64,000 nucleotides of DNA from Aurantimonas sp. 22II-16-19i (GTDB lineage: Bacteria > Pseudomonadota > Alphaproteobacteria > Rhizobiales > Rhizobiaceae), in NCBI RefSeq assembly GCF_002088275.1, contig NZ_AQQS01000021.1, forward strand, positions 1 through 64,000, written 5' to 3'. Position 1 is the first letter of the stretch. Every line of letters starts with the position of its first letter. Shown here in pieces: positions 1-7,860 of the stretch. Both the position numbers and the translations under genes were made by a program. The notes below the pieces were generated by a model, which worked only from the letters and a program-made list of their open reading frames with translations, was not told the origin of the DNA and ran no database searches.

Positions 1-307
1 GCGCCGTATTACGCGAGGGGCCAGCGGCGCCGGGAGGCCGTCCGGGACGCCTCGCCTCCGGAAGACGAGACGGCGCGGAGACCGCATCGCCGGCCCGCAA
101 GCGCTCCCGGCGAGCGCCCGTGCCCGGTTCCCGTCGACTTGGAGGGGGTGGACCGGCGATGGGGGGAGTATGGCGAGGGGGTGTGGGGCGGGGATGGGAA
201 TTTTTGCGGATTGAGGAGAATCAGGGGGTTGGTTGAAGTGGGAGAGAAAGTTATTGCCGGGCAGCGCAAGCGCCGCCTGGGGCGTCGCGAAATCCTCGCG
301 ATGCGAC
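1..307. other. Left-edge stretch without a recognised gene
   Basis: No supported gene lies here. Open frames on both strands have the composition of shadow frames and no recognisable domain. The right half (about 170-250) is a run of G-rich, purine-rich sequence. The end or upstream part of a gene outside the window could explain part of it, but nothing can be assigned. Confidence 0.5.
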
Positions 308-336
308 TTGCCGTGAATATGCATTGCATCGATATT
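308..336 (+). promoter_or_regulatory. Putative promoter/operator of the brnTA-like operon
   Basis: A TTGCCG (308-313) and a GATATT (331-336) are separated by 17 bases, which resembles a sigma-70 type -35/-10 pair (four of six matches each). The -10 lies inside an inverted repeat with arms AATAT (316-320) and ATATT (332-336), a good candidate operator for the ribbon-helix-helix antitoxin. Transcription would start at or next to the ATG at 342, which has no visible Shine-Dalgarno, so a leaderless message is possible. This is inference from sequence only. Confidence 0.35.
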
Positions 337-341
337 GGCGC

Positions 342-617
342 ATGGACTTCAGCTGGAGCGAAGAGAAGAACGCGGTGCTGAAAGCCCGCCACGGCTTCGG
401 CTTCGAGCGCGTCATCATCGCGCTCGCAGAGGGCGACCTGATCGCGGAGCGGCGGCATCCGAACGTCACGCGATACCCGGATCAGAGTCAGTACATCGTC
501 CGGATCGACGACTATCTCTGGCTCGTCCCTTTCGTTCGATCAGCGGACAGCGTCTTTCTCAAGACGATGTATCCGAGCCGTAAGGCGACGAAGCAGTTTC
601 AGGAGCAGGACCTATGA
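342..617 (+). CDS. BrnT-like (DUF497-type) toxin
   Basis: Predicted 91-residue ribonuclease-type toxin of the BrnT/DUF497 class, the partner of the downstream antitoxin. The N-terminal F-x-W-x-x-x-KN and HGFGFE elements, the central RYPDQ segment and the C-terminal FLKTMYPSRKATK block fit a DUF497-like variant in which the last block carries conserved basic residues. The ATG at 342 was chosen because family members begin with M-x-F-x-W; a start at 324 would add six unrelated residues. The stop overlaps the antitoxin start by four bases (ATGA), so the two are translationally coupled. Known BrnT proteins cleave RNA and are neutralised by BrnA; activity here is inferred. The gene has the high G+C of the chromosome, unlike the gene at 1132. 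Confidence 0.7.
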   Translation: MDFSWSEEKNAVLKARHGFGFERVIIALAEGDLIAERRHPNVTRYPDQSQYIVRIDDYLWLVPFVRSADSVFLKTMYPSRKATKQFQEQDL

Positions 618-898
618 ACCAGCCAAAGCCCCCTGAGCCCATCTTCGACAGCGAAGAGGAGCGCGCGGACTTCGCCTTTCAAGACTCCGACGAATGGATC
701 GAAGTCGAAATGAGCGCGGAACGGCGGGCCGAGCTGCGACAAGCGGCGCGGCAGATGCTGGCGGGCCAGCCGCGCAAGCGGATCTCCATCGCCATTCCCG
801 AGCGCGACCTCGCCCGGTTGAAGACCAGGGCCGCCGAGAAGGGCATGCCCTACCAGACGCTGATCAATTCGATTTTGCATGAGTATGTGGAGGGATAG
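614..898 (+). CDS. BrnA/CopG-type antitoxin
   Basis: A 94-residue antitoxin that should bind and neutralise the upstream BrnT-like toxin and repress their shared promoter. The acidic N-terminal half (EEERADF, DSDEWIEVE) is the likely toxin-binding part. The C-terminal half has the ribbon-helix-helix pattern: a basic strand RKRISIAIPERDL, then helix residues LKTRAAEKGMPYQTLIN and SILHEYV. The phrase PYQTLIN before a final short helix is typical of the CopG-like antitoxins paired with DUF497 toxins. Toxin-first order with a four-base overlap matches brnTA operons. DNA binding and antitoxin function follow from the family and were not tested. Confidence 0.72.
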   Translation: MNQPKPPEPIFDSEEERADFAFQDSDEWIEVEMSAERRAELRQAARQMLAGQPRKRISIAIPERDLARLKTRAAEKGMPYQTLINSILHEYVEG

Positions 899-1131
899 GT
901 TGGCGGTGGTGCGGGCTCTCGCCTCGCCGCTTCGCTTGGCTCGGGGGTGAGGGCCACATCGCCCGTAGTCTGGATCGGGCCGCGTCGACGAGGGGCAGCG
1001 AACCGTCACGCTTAGGACATTGGCGATTGACGGATGAGCTGCTAAATCGGCGAAAAGCAGCCTGCGATTGCAGAGCTACGCCTGTCCATTGCGGAACAGG
1101 ATTCAGAACATCAAACTAGCGAGGGGCAACA

Positions 1132-2610
1132 ATGTTTATATGCATATATAAAGAGAAAGGAAAATATGTTGCGCACTCTACATCAGATAAAAATGATTTT
1201 GAAAACGATTTTTCCACACAAAAGATCAAACACGATGCTAAATCGTTAGCGAGTAAAAAAATTGATGCTGATACGAAATTTTCAATATTGTTTTACGAAT
1301 TCACGATTTCGATGATGAATTATCTTGAGCTGCTTCCGTTGGTGGCATCATTCACGCCCGCTATATCTCTAAGCTTGCAAGAGAAAGTAATTTCCGAATT
1401 TGTGATGTCTAATGGAACCGTACTTGAGGACGAGGAAAACAGAACGGTTGTTAGACTTGACGGCGACAGTGAATACGGGTTGGCAGAGCTACTCGAAAAT
1501 TTCTCGGCCCTGAAAACGACGGGTCAGCAAATTCCAAAGATGCTACTAATCGGAGCTGTCAGTAGTTACGAATTTCATGTCGCTAATCTTATGAGATGCA
1601 TATTCGAAATGAACCCGAGGTTGATGCGAGACAGTGAAAAAGAAGTAAAAATTCACGAAATTCTCACAATGGGTGACATCGAAGACTTCAAAAAATATGT
1701 ATTGGAGAAAGAAATTGACCACATAATGAGGCAATCGGCGCATGAGCAAATCAAATGGCTCGAGAGTAGCTTGTCGATCGATAGCATTCAGAAGTCATAT
1801 AAAGACTATTCTATTCTGATGGAGATTTTCGAACGGCGCAATTTGTTTGCACATTCCGACGGCGTTGTTAATAAGCAATATATCAATAATCTAAAGAAAT
1901 TTTCTCATCCCGATTTCGAGAAACTGCAGATTGGCGGCCATTTAAGCGCTAAACCGAAATACTTCAACGCGTCATTGCGGACTGTCGCAGAGTTTGGTGT
2001 AAAACTGATTCAAATATGCTGGCGGAAAGCTGCTAAAAGCGAGAATGAGAACGCCGATGACATGCTTGGAAATTTTTGCTTGGAGCTTATAAATCGAGGA
2101 GAATATCAGCTCTCCAGCAAATTACTTGAGTTTGCTACCGCGATGCGTGGGAAAAAATCAGAGATGCGGCGCCGCATGGATATAGTAAATCTAGCCAATT
2201 GCTATAGACTTATGGGCGATTCAAAGAAATCTGAAAAAACACTCAACGCCGAAGAATGGTCAATCACCAGTGATGACTTTAAGCTCTGCGTGGCTGCGGT
2301 GCGCGGCGACGTTTCGGAAGCAGTGCGCGTCATGAAAAGAATCGGCTCGGAAGGTGATATCGAAGCATCAACCTATGAAGGTTGGCCCGTATTTCGAGGC
2401 CTGCAAACTGAAAAAGAATTTTGCCAAGCTTTTGAGGAGATATTTGGGCGTGAATTCAGCCCAAGAAATTCTGAACCGAAAAGCATTATCGGAGCGATCA
2501 TACGTTTATCTAGTGTGATAGATGCGAGTGAGAAGATCGATACGGTAGCGCTCCAACCCAAAGCCGTTGTCAGTAAGACCAGCGGATCACCAGAAGATAT
2601 ATTCAGTTGA
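1132..2610 (+). CDS. AT-rich gene for a putative HEPN-type protein, possible defence function
   Basis: A 492-residue protein that I cannot place in a named family. Its base composition is strikingly AT-rich (sampled lines run from about 28 to 62% G+C, against roughly 65-70% in neighbours), with AT-ending codons common, so it is probably a recent acquisition. Around residues 231-250 the sequence EIFERRNLFAHSDGVVN contains R236-N-x3-H241, the R-x4-H signature of HEPN ribonuclease domains, in a helical context. The C-terminal third (about 310-380) has TPR-like helical pairs (LCLELINRGEYQ region, NLANCYRLMGD). No signal peptide or membrane segment. GAGGGG lies upstream of the ATG. It follows a toxin-antitoxin pair in the same direction. 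A HEPN-based defence or abortive-infection role is inference. Confidence 0.6.
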   Translation: MFICIYKEKGKYVAHSTSDKNDFENDFSTQKIKHDAKSLASKKIDADTKFSILFYEFTISMMNYLELLPLVASFTPAISLSLQEKVISEFVMSNGTVLEDEENRTVVRLDGDSEYGLAELLENFSALKTTGQQIPKMLLIGAVSSYEFHVANLMRCIFEMNPRLMRDSEKEVKIHEILTMGDIEDFKKYVLEKEIDHIMRQSAHEQIKWLESSLSIDSIQKSYKDYSILMEIFERRNLFAHSDGVVNKQYINNLKKFSHPDFEKLQIGGHLSAKPKYFNASLRTVAEFGVKLIQICWRKAAKSENENADDMLGNFCLELINRGEYQLSSKLLEFATAMRGKKSEMRRRMDIVNLANCYRLMGDSKKSEKTLNAEEWSITSDDFKLCVAAVRGDVSEAVRVMKRIGSEGDIEASTYEGWPVFRGLQTEKEFCQAFEEIFGREFSPRNSEPKSIIGAIIRLSSVIDASEKIDTVALQPKAVVSKTSGSPEDIFS

Positions 2611-2637
2611 AAATTTGGCCGTCTTCCGTGCTAGACG

Positions 2638-3774
2638 CTACCCCGCCCGGAACCCCCGATACGTCGCCGCCCCCGGCTCCGCCACCGCCGACTCCGTCGT
2701 CGCCATCGCGCCGATCGACTCGTGCAGCGGCGACTTCACGCAGACCGGGTCGGTCGCGGCAGCGTCGCCGGTCAGCGCCAGGGCCTGGCAGCGGCAGCCG
2801 CCGAAGTCGAGGTGTTTGCGCTCGCAGGAGAGGCAGGGCTCCTGCATCCAGGAGGTGCCGCGATAGGCGGTGAAGGCGGGGCCGTCGTACCAGGTGTCGG
2901 CGAGGGAGTGGTCGCGGACGTTCCAGAAGTCGAGGTGACGGATGGTTTCCGCCGCGTGGCAGGGGAGCACCTTGCCGGCGGGGGTGACGGAGAAGGTGCG
3001 GGTGCCCCAGCCGCCGTTGCAGAGTTTGGGATAGCGGGCGTAGTAGTCCGGGAAGACCGCGTCGATGACCAGCGTGCCCTTGAGGCGCTCGCGGGCGGTC
3101 TCGACCTCCTCGATCGTGCGGTCGACGTCCTCCCGGGCGGGCATCAGCTGGGCGCGGTTCTTGAGCGCCCAGCCGTAATATTGCGTGTGGGCGATCTCGA
3201 GCCGCTTGGCGCCGAATTCGACGGCCTTCTCGATCATCTCCGGCACCTGGTGGATGTTCATCCGGTGGATGACGGCGTTGAGCGTCAAGGGCACGCCGCG
3301 CTCGACCACGGCGCGGGCGAAGGCCTGCTTCTTCTCATAGCCGCCGCGATAGCCGCCGACGCGCTGGGTGATGGCCTCGTCGGCGCCCTGCATGGAGAGC
3401 TGGATGTGGTCGCAGCCGGCCTCGATGAGGGCGTCGAGCTTGGCGTCGTCGACGCCGATGCCGGACGTGATGAGATTGATGTAGAGGCCGACCTCGGCGG
3501 CGTGGCGCGTCAGCTCGACGATGTCGCGGCGGGCCGTCGGCTCGCCGCCGGACATGTGGAGATGGATGACGCCGAGCTCGGCCGCCTCGGAGAAGACGCG
3601 CTTCCAGGTGTCGGTGTCGAGCTCTGACGATTTCGGATCGAGCTGCAGCGGGTTCGAGCAATAGGTGCAGCGCAAGGGGCAGCGATGGGTCACCTCGGCG
3701 AGGAGGCCGAGGGGCGGCTGCGGCCGCGGCGGGGCGGCAGCAACCGGGCGGTTTTCGAGCAGCGTCTGGCTCAC
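2638..3774 (-). CDS. pqqE: PqqE, PQQ biosynthesis radical SAM enzyme
   Basis: Radical SAM protein that, with PqqD, forms the carbon-carbon link between Glu and Tyr of the PqqA peptide, the first step of pyrroloquinoline quinone synthesis. The 378-residue length fits. The SAM cluster motif CPLRCTYC gives C32, C36 and C39, followed by [10 protein letters not shown]. The C-terminal SPASM part carries the auxiliary-cluster cysteines ([40 protein letters not shown]). Its start overlaps the pqqD stop by four bases. It ends the pqqABCDE operon and converges with the AT-rich gene ending at 2610. Confidence 0.97.
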   Translation of the reverse strand: MSQTLLENRPVAAAPPRPQPPLGLLAEVTHRCPLRCTYCSNPLQLDPKSSELDTDTWKRVFSEAAELGVIHLHMSGGEPTARRDIVELTRHAAEVGLYINLITSGIGVDDAKLDALIEAGCDHIQLSMQGADEAITQRVGGYRGGYEKKQAFARAVVERGVPLTLNAVIHRMNIHQVPEMIEKAVEFGAKRLEIAHTQYYGWALKNRAQLMPAREDVDRTIEEVETARERLKGTLVIDAVFPDYYARYPKLCNGGWGTRTFSVTPAGKVLPCHAAETIRHLDFWNVRDHSLADTWYDGPAFTAYRGTSWMQEPCLSCERKHLDFGGCRCQALALTGDAAATDPVCVKSPLHESIGAMATTESAVAEPGAATYRGFRAG

Positions 3775-4061
3775 AGGGTCACCATCTGCTTGTCGCTGAG
3801 GTCGATCAGCAGGCTCTCGACATCGGGACGGATCGTCGCCTCGTCGGCGGTGAAGAGTTCGGTCAACTGGGTCAGCATGCCCCTGAAGGTCGTGACGCCG
3901 TCGATGCGCTTCAAGATCTCGGTGGCGATCGCATCGGCCTCGAAGATCCGCTCGGGGCCGAGCAGCACGTAGCGGCCGCGCGCCTTGTCCTCGCGGAACT
4001 TCACGCCCCTCGGCAGCGCGGGGACGGCATCGTCGGGGATTCTCGGGGCCGCCTCGTTCAT
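3771..4061 (-). CDS. pqqD: PqqD, PqqA peptide chaperone
   Basis: A 96-residue PqqD that binds the PqqA precursor peptide and presents it to PqqE. The sequence shows the family elements [22 protein letters not shown] near the start and a winged-helix RiPP-recognition fold with [10 protein letters not shown] and [16 protein letters not shown]. The ATG at 4061 was chosen because it gives the expected length and overlaps the pqqC stop by four bases; upstream extension in this frame is only a shadow of pqqC. The stop overlaps pqqE in the same way, so the operon is translationally coupled. Confidence 0.95.
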   Translation of the reverse strand: MNEAAPRIPDDAVPALPRGVKFREDKARGRYVLLGPERIFEADAIATEILKRIDGVTTFRGMLTQLTELFTADEATIRPDVESLLIDLSDKQMVTL

Positions 4062-4834
4062 GCCGCCTCCCGGCCCCGGCCGGCCGTCTCCGCCTCGCCC
4101 GGGCGCCAGGCGTCCGGCGGCGTCAGGGCGGGGTCGACATAGGCGAAATACAGCGCGTCGAGCTGGGCCCAGAGGACGTGGCACTTGAAGCGCAGGGCAT
4201 CCATCACGGCCTCCTGCTTCTCGCGGGTGTCGGCGTGTTCGAGGCAGTAGTTCAGGGCAAAATCGCTGTCGCGCTTGGCCTGCACCGGGCGCTTGTCGAA
4301 ATAGGCCAGCGTCTCCTGCGAGATGAAGTCGTAATGGGCGAGCATGCCCTTGTTGCGCACGCCGATGACATTGGGCGAGAACAGCTCGGTGAGCGAGGAG
4401 GCGATCGCCTCGAGCAGCGAGCGGTCGCGCACGAAATGCACATAGGCGTCGACGGCAAAGCGCGTGCCGGCCAGGATGCCGCGGCCGGATTCGACATAGG
4501 CGCGGTCGAGGCCGACGCCGTCGGTCAGCGCGATCCACTTCTCGATGCCGCCGCGCTCGGTCTCGGAACCATCATGGTCGATGATGCGCTGGCGCCACTC
4601 GCGGCGCAGCGCCACCGTGCCGAGGCGGGCGAGGATGATGGAATCCTTCACCGGGATGTTCGCCTGGTAGTAATAGCGGTTGAGCGCCCAGGCCTGGACC
4701 TGCGCGCGGCTCAGCCGACCCTCCTGAAGGAGCGTCTGGAACGGATGCAGCGAATGGTATCGCGTCTCGCCGATGCGGCGAAGCGCGGCCTCCAGCTCGC
4801 CATGGCTCAGCAACTCGTCCGACCGACCCGTCAT
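4058..4834 (-). CDS. pqqC: PqqC, pyrroloquinoline-quinone synthase
   Basis: Cofactor-free oxidase that performs the final ring closure and oxidation to PQQ. The 258-residue protein has the family N-terminus ([16 protein letters not shown]), the helical core with [16 protein letters not shown] and the conserved IIDHDG, and the C-terminal helix [26 protein letters not shown]. Length and motifs match typical PqqC. It sits between pqqB and pqqD with four-base overlaps at both ends. Confidence 0.97.
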   Translation of the reverse strand: MTGRSDELLSHGELEAALRRIGETRYHSLHPFQTLLQEGRLSRAQVQAWALNRYYYQANIPVKDSIILARLGTVALRREWRQRIIDHDGSETERGGIEKWIALTDGVGLDRAYVESGRGILAGTRFAVDAYVHFVRDRSLLEAIASSLTELFSPNVIGVRNKGMLAHYDFISQETLAYFDKRPVQAKRDSDFALNYCLEHADTREKQEAVMDALRFKCHVLWAQLDALYFAYVDPALTPPDAWRPGEAETAGRGREAA

Positions 4835-5802
4835 AGCGCGATCTCCATCCCGTCATTGGTCACCGTCCAGCCGGCGGCCTCGACGGTGTTGCGTTCGTTC
4901 GAACCCTCGATGAGGATGGGGTTCGTGTTGTTGATGTGGATATAGGCCTTCCGGCCGATGCCGAGGCCGTCGAAGGCGTCGAGGCTGCCGCCCTCCCCGG
5001 TGATCGGCATGTGGCCCATGCGCCGGCCGGTCTTCTCACCGACGCCGGCGCGGCGCATCTCGTCGTCGGCAAAGAGCGTGCCGTCGAAGAGCAGCGCGTC
5101 GGCGCCGCGGATGCGGGCCTTCAGCGATTCCGGCAGATGGGCGCAGCCGGGAATGTAGAAGGCGGTGCGGCCGTGGGCCGAGAGCTTGACGCCGACGGTC
5201 ATCTCGCTTTCCTCGCCGACGTCGACCTCGCCCGTCTCCATGAACAGCGGCACCTTGCCGGGGACCGAGAAGATCTCGACCGCAAGGCCCGGGACCGGCT
5301 CGAAGGCCTCGCCGATCGTCACGGCGCGCTTGTCGACGAAGGCCGGGTCGAGCACCTGGAACACCGGGCTGCCCGCGATCATGCCGAGGACGCCGGCGGT
5401 GCCGTAGAGGGGCAGGCGCTGCTTTTCCCGCAGGGTCAGGAGACCGGCGATGTGGTCGACGTCGCCATTGGTGACGAGGACGGCGCCGATCGGCGTCGCG
5501 CGCTTCGTCGCGGCGCCGGATTCAGCGGAGTGGCCGGCGAGGCAGGCACCGGGCGACAGACGCGGCGAGGCGAGGATCTGCTGGCGCAGGTCCGGCGAGG
5601 CGTTGAGAAGCAGCCAGCTCCGCCCGTCGGCGGAGGCCGCGATCGAGGACTGCCCGCGCGCATTCACGCGCCCGTCACCCGCCCAGTAGAGCCGGCAGAC
5701 GTCGCAGAGGCAGTTCCATTGGGGATAGCCGCCGCCGGCGGCAGAGCCCAAAACAAAAAGCCGCAGGCGGTTCTCCCGCCCGCGGCCCAGATCGATCGAC
5801 AT
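4831..5802 (-). CDS. pqqB: PqqB, metallo-beta-lactamase-fold PQQ biosynthesis protein
   Basis: A 323-residue member of the metallo-beta-lactamase fold, known as an iron-dependent hydroxylase acting on the tyrosine ring intermediate in PQQ synthesis. The start LRLFVLGSAAGGGYPQWNC and the CDVC motif are characteristic, and the usual HxHxDH metal motif appears as the PqqB form TNGDVDHIAG. The C-terminal HINNTNPIL is also diagnostic. The gene begins six bases after the pqqA stop, so translation is probably coupled to pqqA. Confidence 0.96.
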   Translation of the reverse strand: MSIDLGRGRENRLRLFVLGSAAGGGYPQWNCLCDVCRLYWAGDGRVNARGQSSIAASADGRSWLLLNASPDLRQQILASPRLSPGACLAGHSAESGAATKRATPIGAVLVTNGDVDHIAGLLTLREKQRLPLYGTAGVLGMIAGSPVFQVLDPAFVDKRAVTIGEAFEPVPGLAVEIFSVPGKVPLFMETGEVDVGEESEMTVGVKLSAHGRTAFYIPGCAHLPESLKARIRGADALLFDGTLFADDEMRRAGVGEKTGRRMGHMPITGEGGSLDAFDGLGIGRKAYIHINNTNPILIEGSNERNTVEAAGWTVTNDGMEIAL

Positions 5803-5808
5803 GATCGA

Positions 5809-5886
5809 TTAGAATTCGACGGGCATGTAGCCGTTGATTTCCATCGCCATGCAGATTTCGGTCACGATCGGCTTGTTCCAGGCCAT
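5809..5886 (-). CDS. pqqA: PqqA, PQQ precursor peptide
   Basis: A 25-residue ribosomal peptide that supplies the Glu and Tyr atoms of PQQ. Reading the minus strand from ATG at 5886 gives MAWNKPIVTEICMAMEING followed by YMPVEF and TAA. E16 and Y20 are the conserved E-x3-Y pair that PqqE crosslinks. GGGAGAGA lies just upstream as a strong ribosome-binding site, fitting a peptide made in excess over the enzymes. It is the first gene of pqqABCDE. Confidence 0.97.
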   Translation of the reverse strand: MAWNKPIVTEICMAMEINGYMPVEF

Positions 5887-6078
5887 GATGTTCTCTCCCA
5901 GTTAGCATTGCGATGCAGCCTCGACGGACGCGCGATCCGCGCCGCGCCGCTCACCACATCCGGATCAACATAGGGGCTTCTGCCGCATGCGTGAAGCATC
6001 GAGCGTCGCCCGGCGAGAATCGGGAAGAGTTCCCAGTTCCGCCTGCGGGCCGCGGGGGAATGCCCCCGCGCACCGCAC

Positions 6079-6858
6079 TCACTTCAGAACGACGATCTGG
6101 ACCCGGCGGTTCCCCGCCGCCAGCGGATCGGCGGGATTCTTCAGGTCGCTCTCGCCGCGCCCGGCGACGATGAAGCGAGCCTCTTCCGCTCCGGTGAGGC
6201 CCATCAGGCGGTCGCGCACGGCCGCCGCCCGCCGGGTCGAGAGCTCCTGGTTGAAGGCCTCGCTGCCGGCCGCGTCGGTGTGGCCGATGACGACGAAGCG
6301 GCTGCCGGCAAAGCGGGCGTCGGCCACCGCCTCGGCCAGTGCGGCGATCTCGCCGCTCGACCGGTCGAGCGGGACATCGGCGCCGCTGGCAAAGAGGATC
6401 TCGACGTCGATCGACGGCAGCGGCATGGCCGCCTCCGCCTCGTCCTCGACGATCAGCAGGCGGCTGCGCTCCCCGGTGCGCATCGAGCGGGTCTTGCCGA
6501 GCTTCGCCGGACAGGCGGCTTCGTCGGCGATCTTCAGGTCGCAGAGCTCGCTGCGGCTGAAGCTGCGCGCGGCGCCGCCGGCTCCCGGGCCGCAATCGTC
6601 CGACTGGCCGGCGAGACAATCGCCGAGCTTCGAGGTTGACGGCTTGCCGAGATAGTCGTCGATCTCGACGGACTGCAGCTGCTGGGCCTGACCGACCGCC
6701 GGACCGGACAGGGCGAAGGCGATCCCGAGCACCGAGGCCCGCAGTCCAGCCACGAGGCGCAGGCGGGCGCGCGAACCGGGGTCGTGCGGCTCGATCCGCG
6801 GCGCGGCGGGCCGGGAACCCCCGCCGTTCCTGCGAAGGGTGCGTGCGATGCGGATCAT
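6079..6858 (-). CDS. OmpA-family envelope protein
   Basis: A 259-residue secreted protein with a C-terminal OmpA/MotB peptidoglycan-binding domain. Visible elements are SIDVEILFASG, the GHTDAAGSEAFNQELSTRRA core (GHTD and the helix with SxxRA), and GRGESDLKNPADPLAAGNRRVQI at the end; the last Asn-Arg-Arg block fits diaminopimelate-binding members. The hydrophobic stretch LRASVLGIAFALSG at about residues 39-52 is the signal region; the long arginine-rich N-terminus means a later GTG start is possible. The central part has cysteine pairs (GDCLAGQSDDC, ELCDLKIADEAAC). A close paralogue lies at 27711-28493. Confidence 0.85.
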   Translation of the reverse strand: MIRIARTLRRNGGGSRPAAPRIEPHDPGSRARLRLVAGLRASVLGIAFALSGPAVGQAQQLQSVEIDDYLGKPSTSKLGDCLAGQSDDCGPGAGGAARSFSRSELCDLKIADEAACPAKLGKTRSMRTGERSRLLIVEDEAEAAMPLPSIDVEILFASGADVPLDRSSGEIAALAEAVADARFAGSRFVVIGHTDAAGSEAFNQELSTRRAAAVRDRLMGLTGAEEARFIVAGRGESDLKNPADPLAAGNRRVQIVVLK

Positions 6859-7347
6859 GCCGTTTCACCCATCTTCGTTCGAAGCGCCGTGGAAGGACAG
6901 GTCGCTTCGGCCGGGTCCACCGCCCGGCAACCGTGCAGCGAACTTCCCAAAGGTCAGACTATCCACAGGGCGCGCGCTGTCAACATCGGCGACGCGCAGC
7001 CTTGGGCGGCAAGGCTGGCTGCGGCGCCGTGACGTCCGAGGCCCGGAGGCCCGGAGGCCCGGAGGCCGGCATTCGCGCTTTCAGCTGCCATCTGCCACCT
7101 GCCATATCTCGCTCCATCCATGCTGGAAACCCGGCGCGCGCAGCTGCCTGCCCAGCGTGATCGCGAGACCCACTTGAACGTTGGTGACATTCGTGCTCCT
7201 TTGCGGCACCCGCGGGAAACGGAAGAGTAGACCGAATCCTGATCCCCGGGATATTGCGACTACCAAAGAAGCCGTTCCCAATCGCGCCGGTATTTCGTAA
7301 CAACTCCTTACGATCCCCCCCTCTGCCGCCCCTTCCGGACCCCACCC
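6859..7347. other. Intergenic region upstream of the first protease module
   Basis: No gene is supported in these roughly 490 bases. They lie between the divergent OmpA-like gene and the first nuclease-fold gene and should hold promoters in both directions, but no convincing -35/-10 pair was found. The stretch contains an eight-base tandem repeat (7041-7064) and a CTATCCACA (6959-6967) that resembles a DnaA box by chance. Confidence 0.5.
7041..7068. repeat. Short tandem repeat of GCCCGGAG
   Basis: Three perfect eight-base copies of GCCCGGAG run from 7041 to 7064, followed by a partial fourth. The repeat is intergenic. It may vary in copy number between strains by slippage; no function is evident. 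Confidence 0.7.
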
Positions 7348-7836
7348 TTGAGACAGACAGTCTTTCTGCCGAGAGGTCTCCTGCCAGGCCTTGCGGCGCT
7401 AATCGGAGCCTGCATTCCCGTCATGGCAGCCGCTGCCTCCCAAGATCCGCCCGCATCGTCGGCATTCATCCTGCAACCCGCCGATTACATCACCCGCGAG
7501 ATCGGCACCTTCGCCACGCCGTCGGAAGGCCTGCGGCTCGCGCATGTCGATCCGGTCGGCAAGGACGAGCGCTGTCGCCGCTCCGGCCGGACCTATCTGT
7601 GCGGGCATTATGCCTGGCAGAGCTGGAACGGTCTCCTGGCGACGTCTGCGCTGAACTGCCGACGCATCGCGCCGTCGTCCGAGCGCATCTCCTGCACCCT
7701 TGCGGACGGCACCGACCTTGCCGCCTGGCTCCTGCGCTCGGGCTGGGCGCGGGCCGGGTCGGATGCACCCGACGCATACCGCCAGCTCGAGGCCGAGGCG
7801 CGCGCCAAGGCCATCGGCATCTTCAGCAATCCCTGA
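7348..7836 (+). CDS. Secreted nuclease-fold (SNase-like) protein, copy 1
   Basis: A 162-residue exported protein with a degenerate thermonuclease-like (SNase) fold. The TTG at 7348 was chosen because it yields a signal peptide (GLLPGLAALIGACIPVMAAAA) ending near residue 30; an ATG at 7423 would remove it. The phrase LRLAHVDPVGKDERC corresponds to the SNase strand that normally reads (V)RL-x-GIDAPE, but the catalytic Glu is absent, and the C-terminal LADGTDLAAWLLRSGWA and EAEARAKAIGIFS match the SNase end. Cys pairs (RCRRSGRTYLCG, NCRR, SCTL) suggest disulfides. It ends 24 bases before the first serralysin gene and is paralogous to the gene at 10400. Loss of nuclease activity is inferred. Confidence 0.68.
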   Translation: MRQTVFLPRGLLPGLAALIGACIPVMAAAASQDPPASSAFILQPADYITREIGTFATPSEGLRLAHVDPVGKDERCRRSGRTYLCGHYAWQSWNGLLATSALNCRRIAPSSERISCTLADGTDLAAWLLRSGWARAGSDAPDAYRQLEAEARAKAIGIFSNP

Positions 7837-7860
7837 TCCCAACCTTCGAGGACGTTCGCC

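Noticed and set aside
6959-6967. DnaA-box-like CTATCCACA
   Set aside because: Isolated, far from replication genes; expected by chance.
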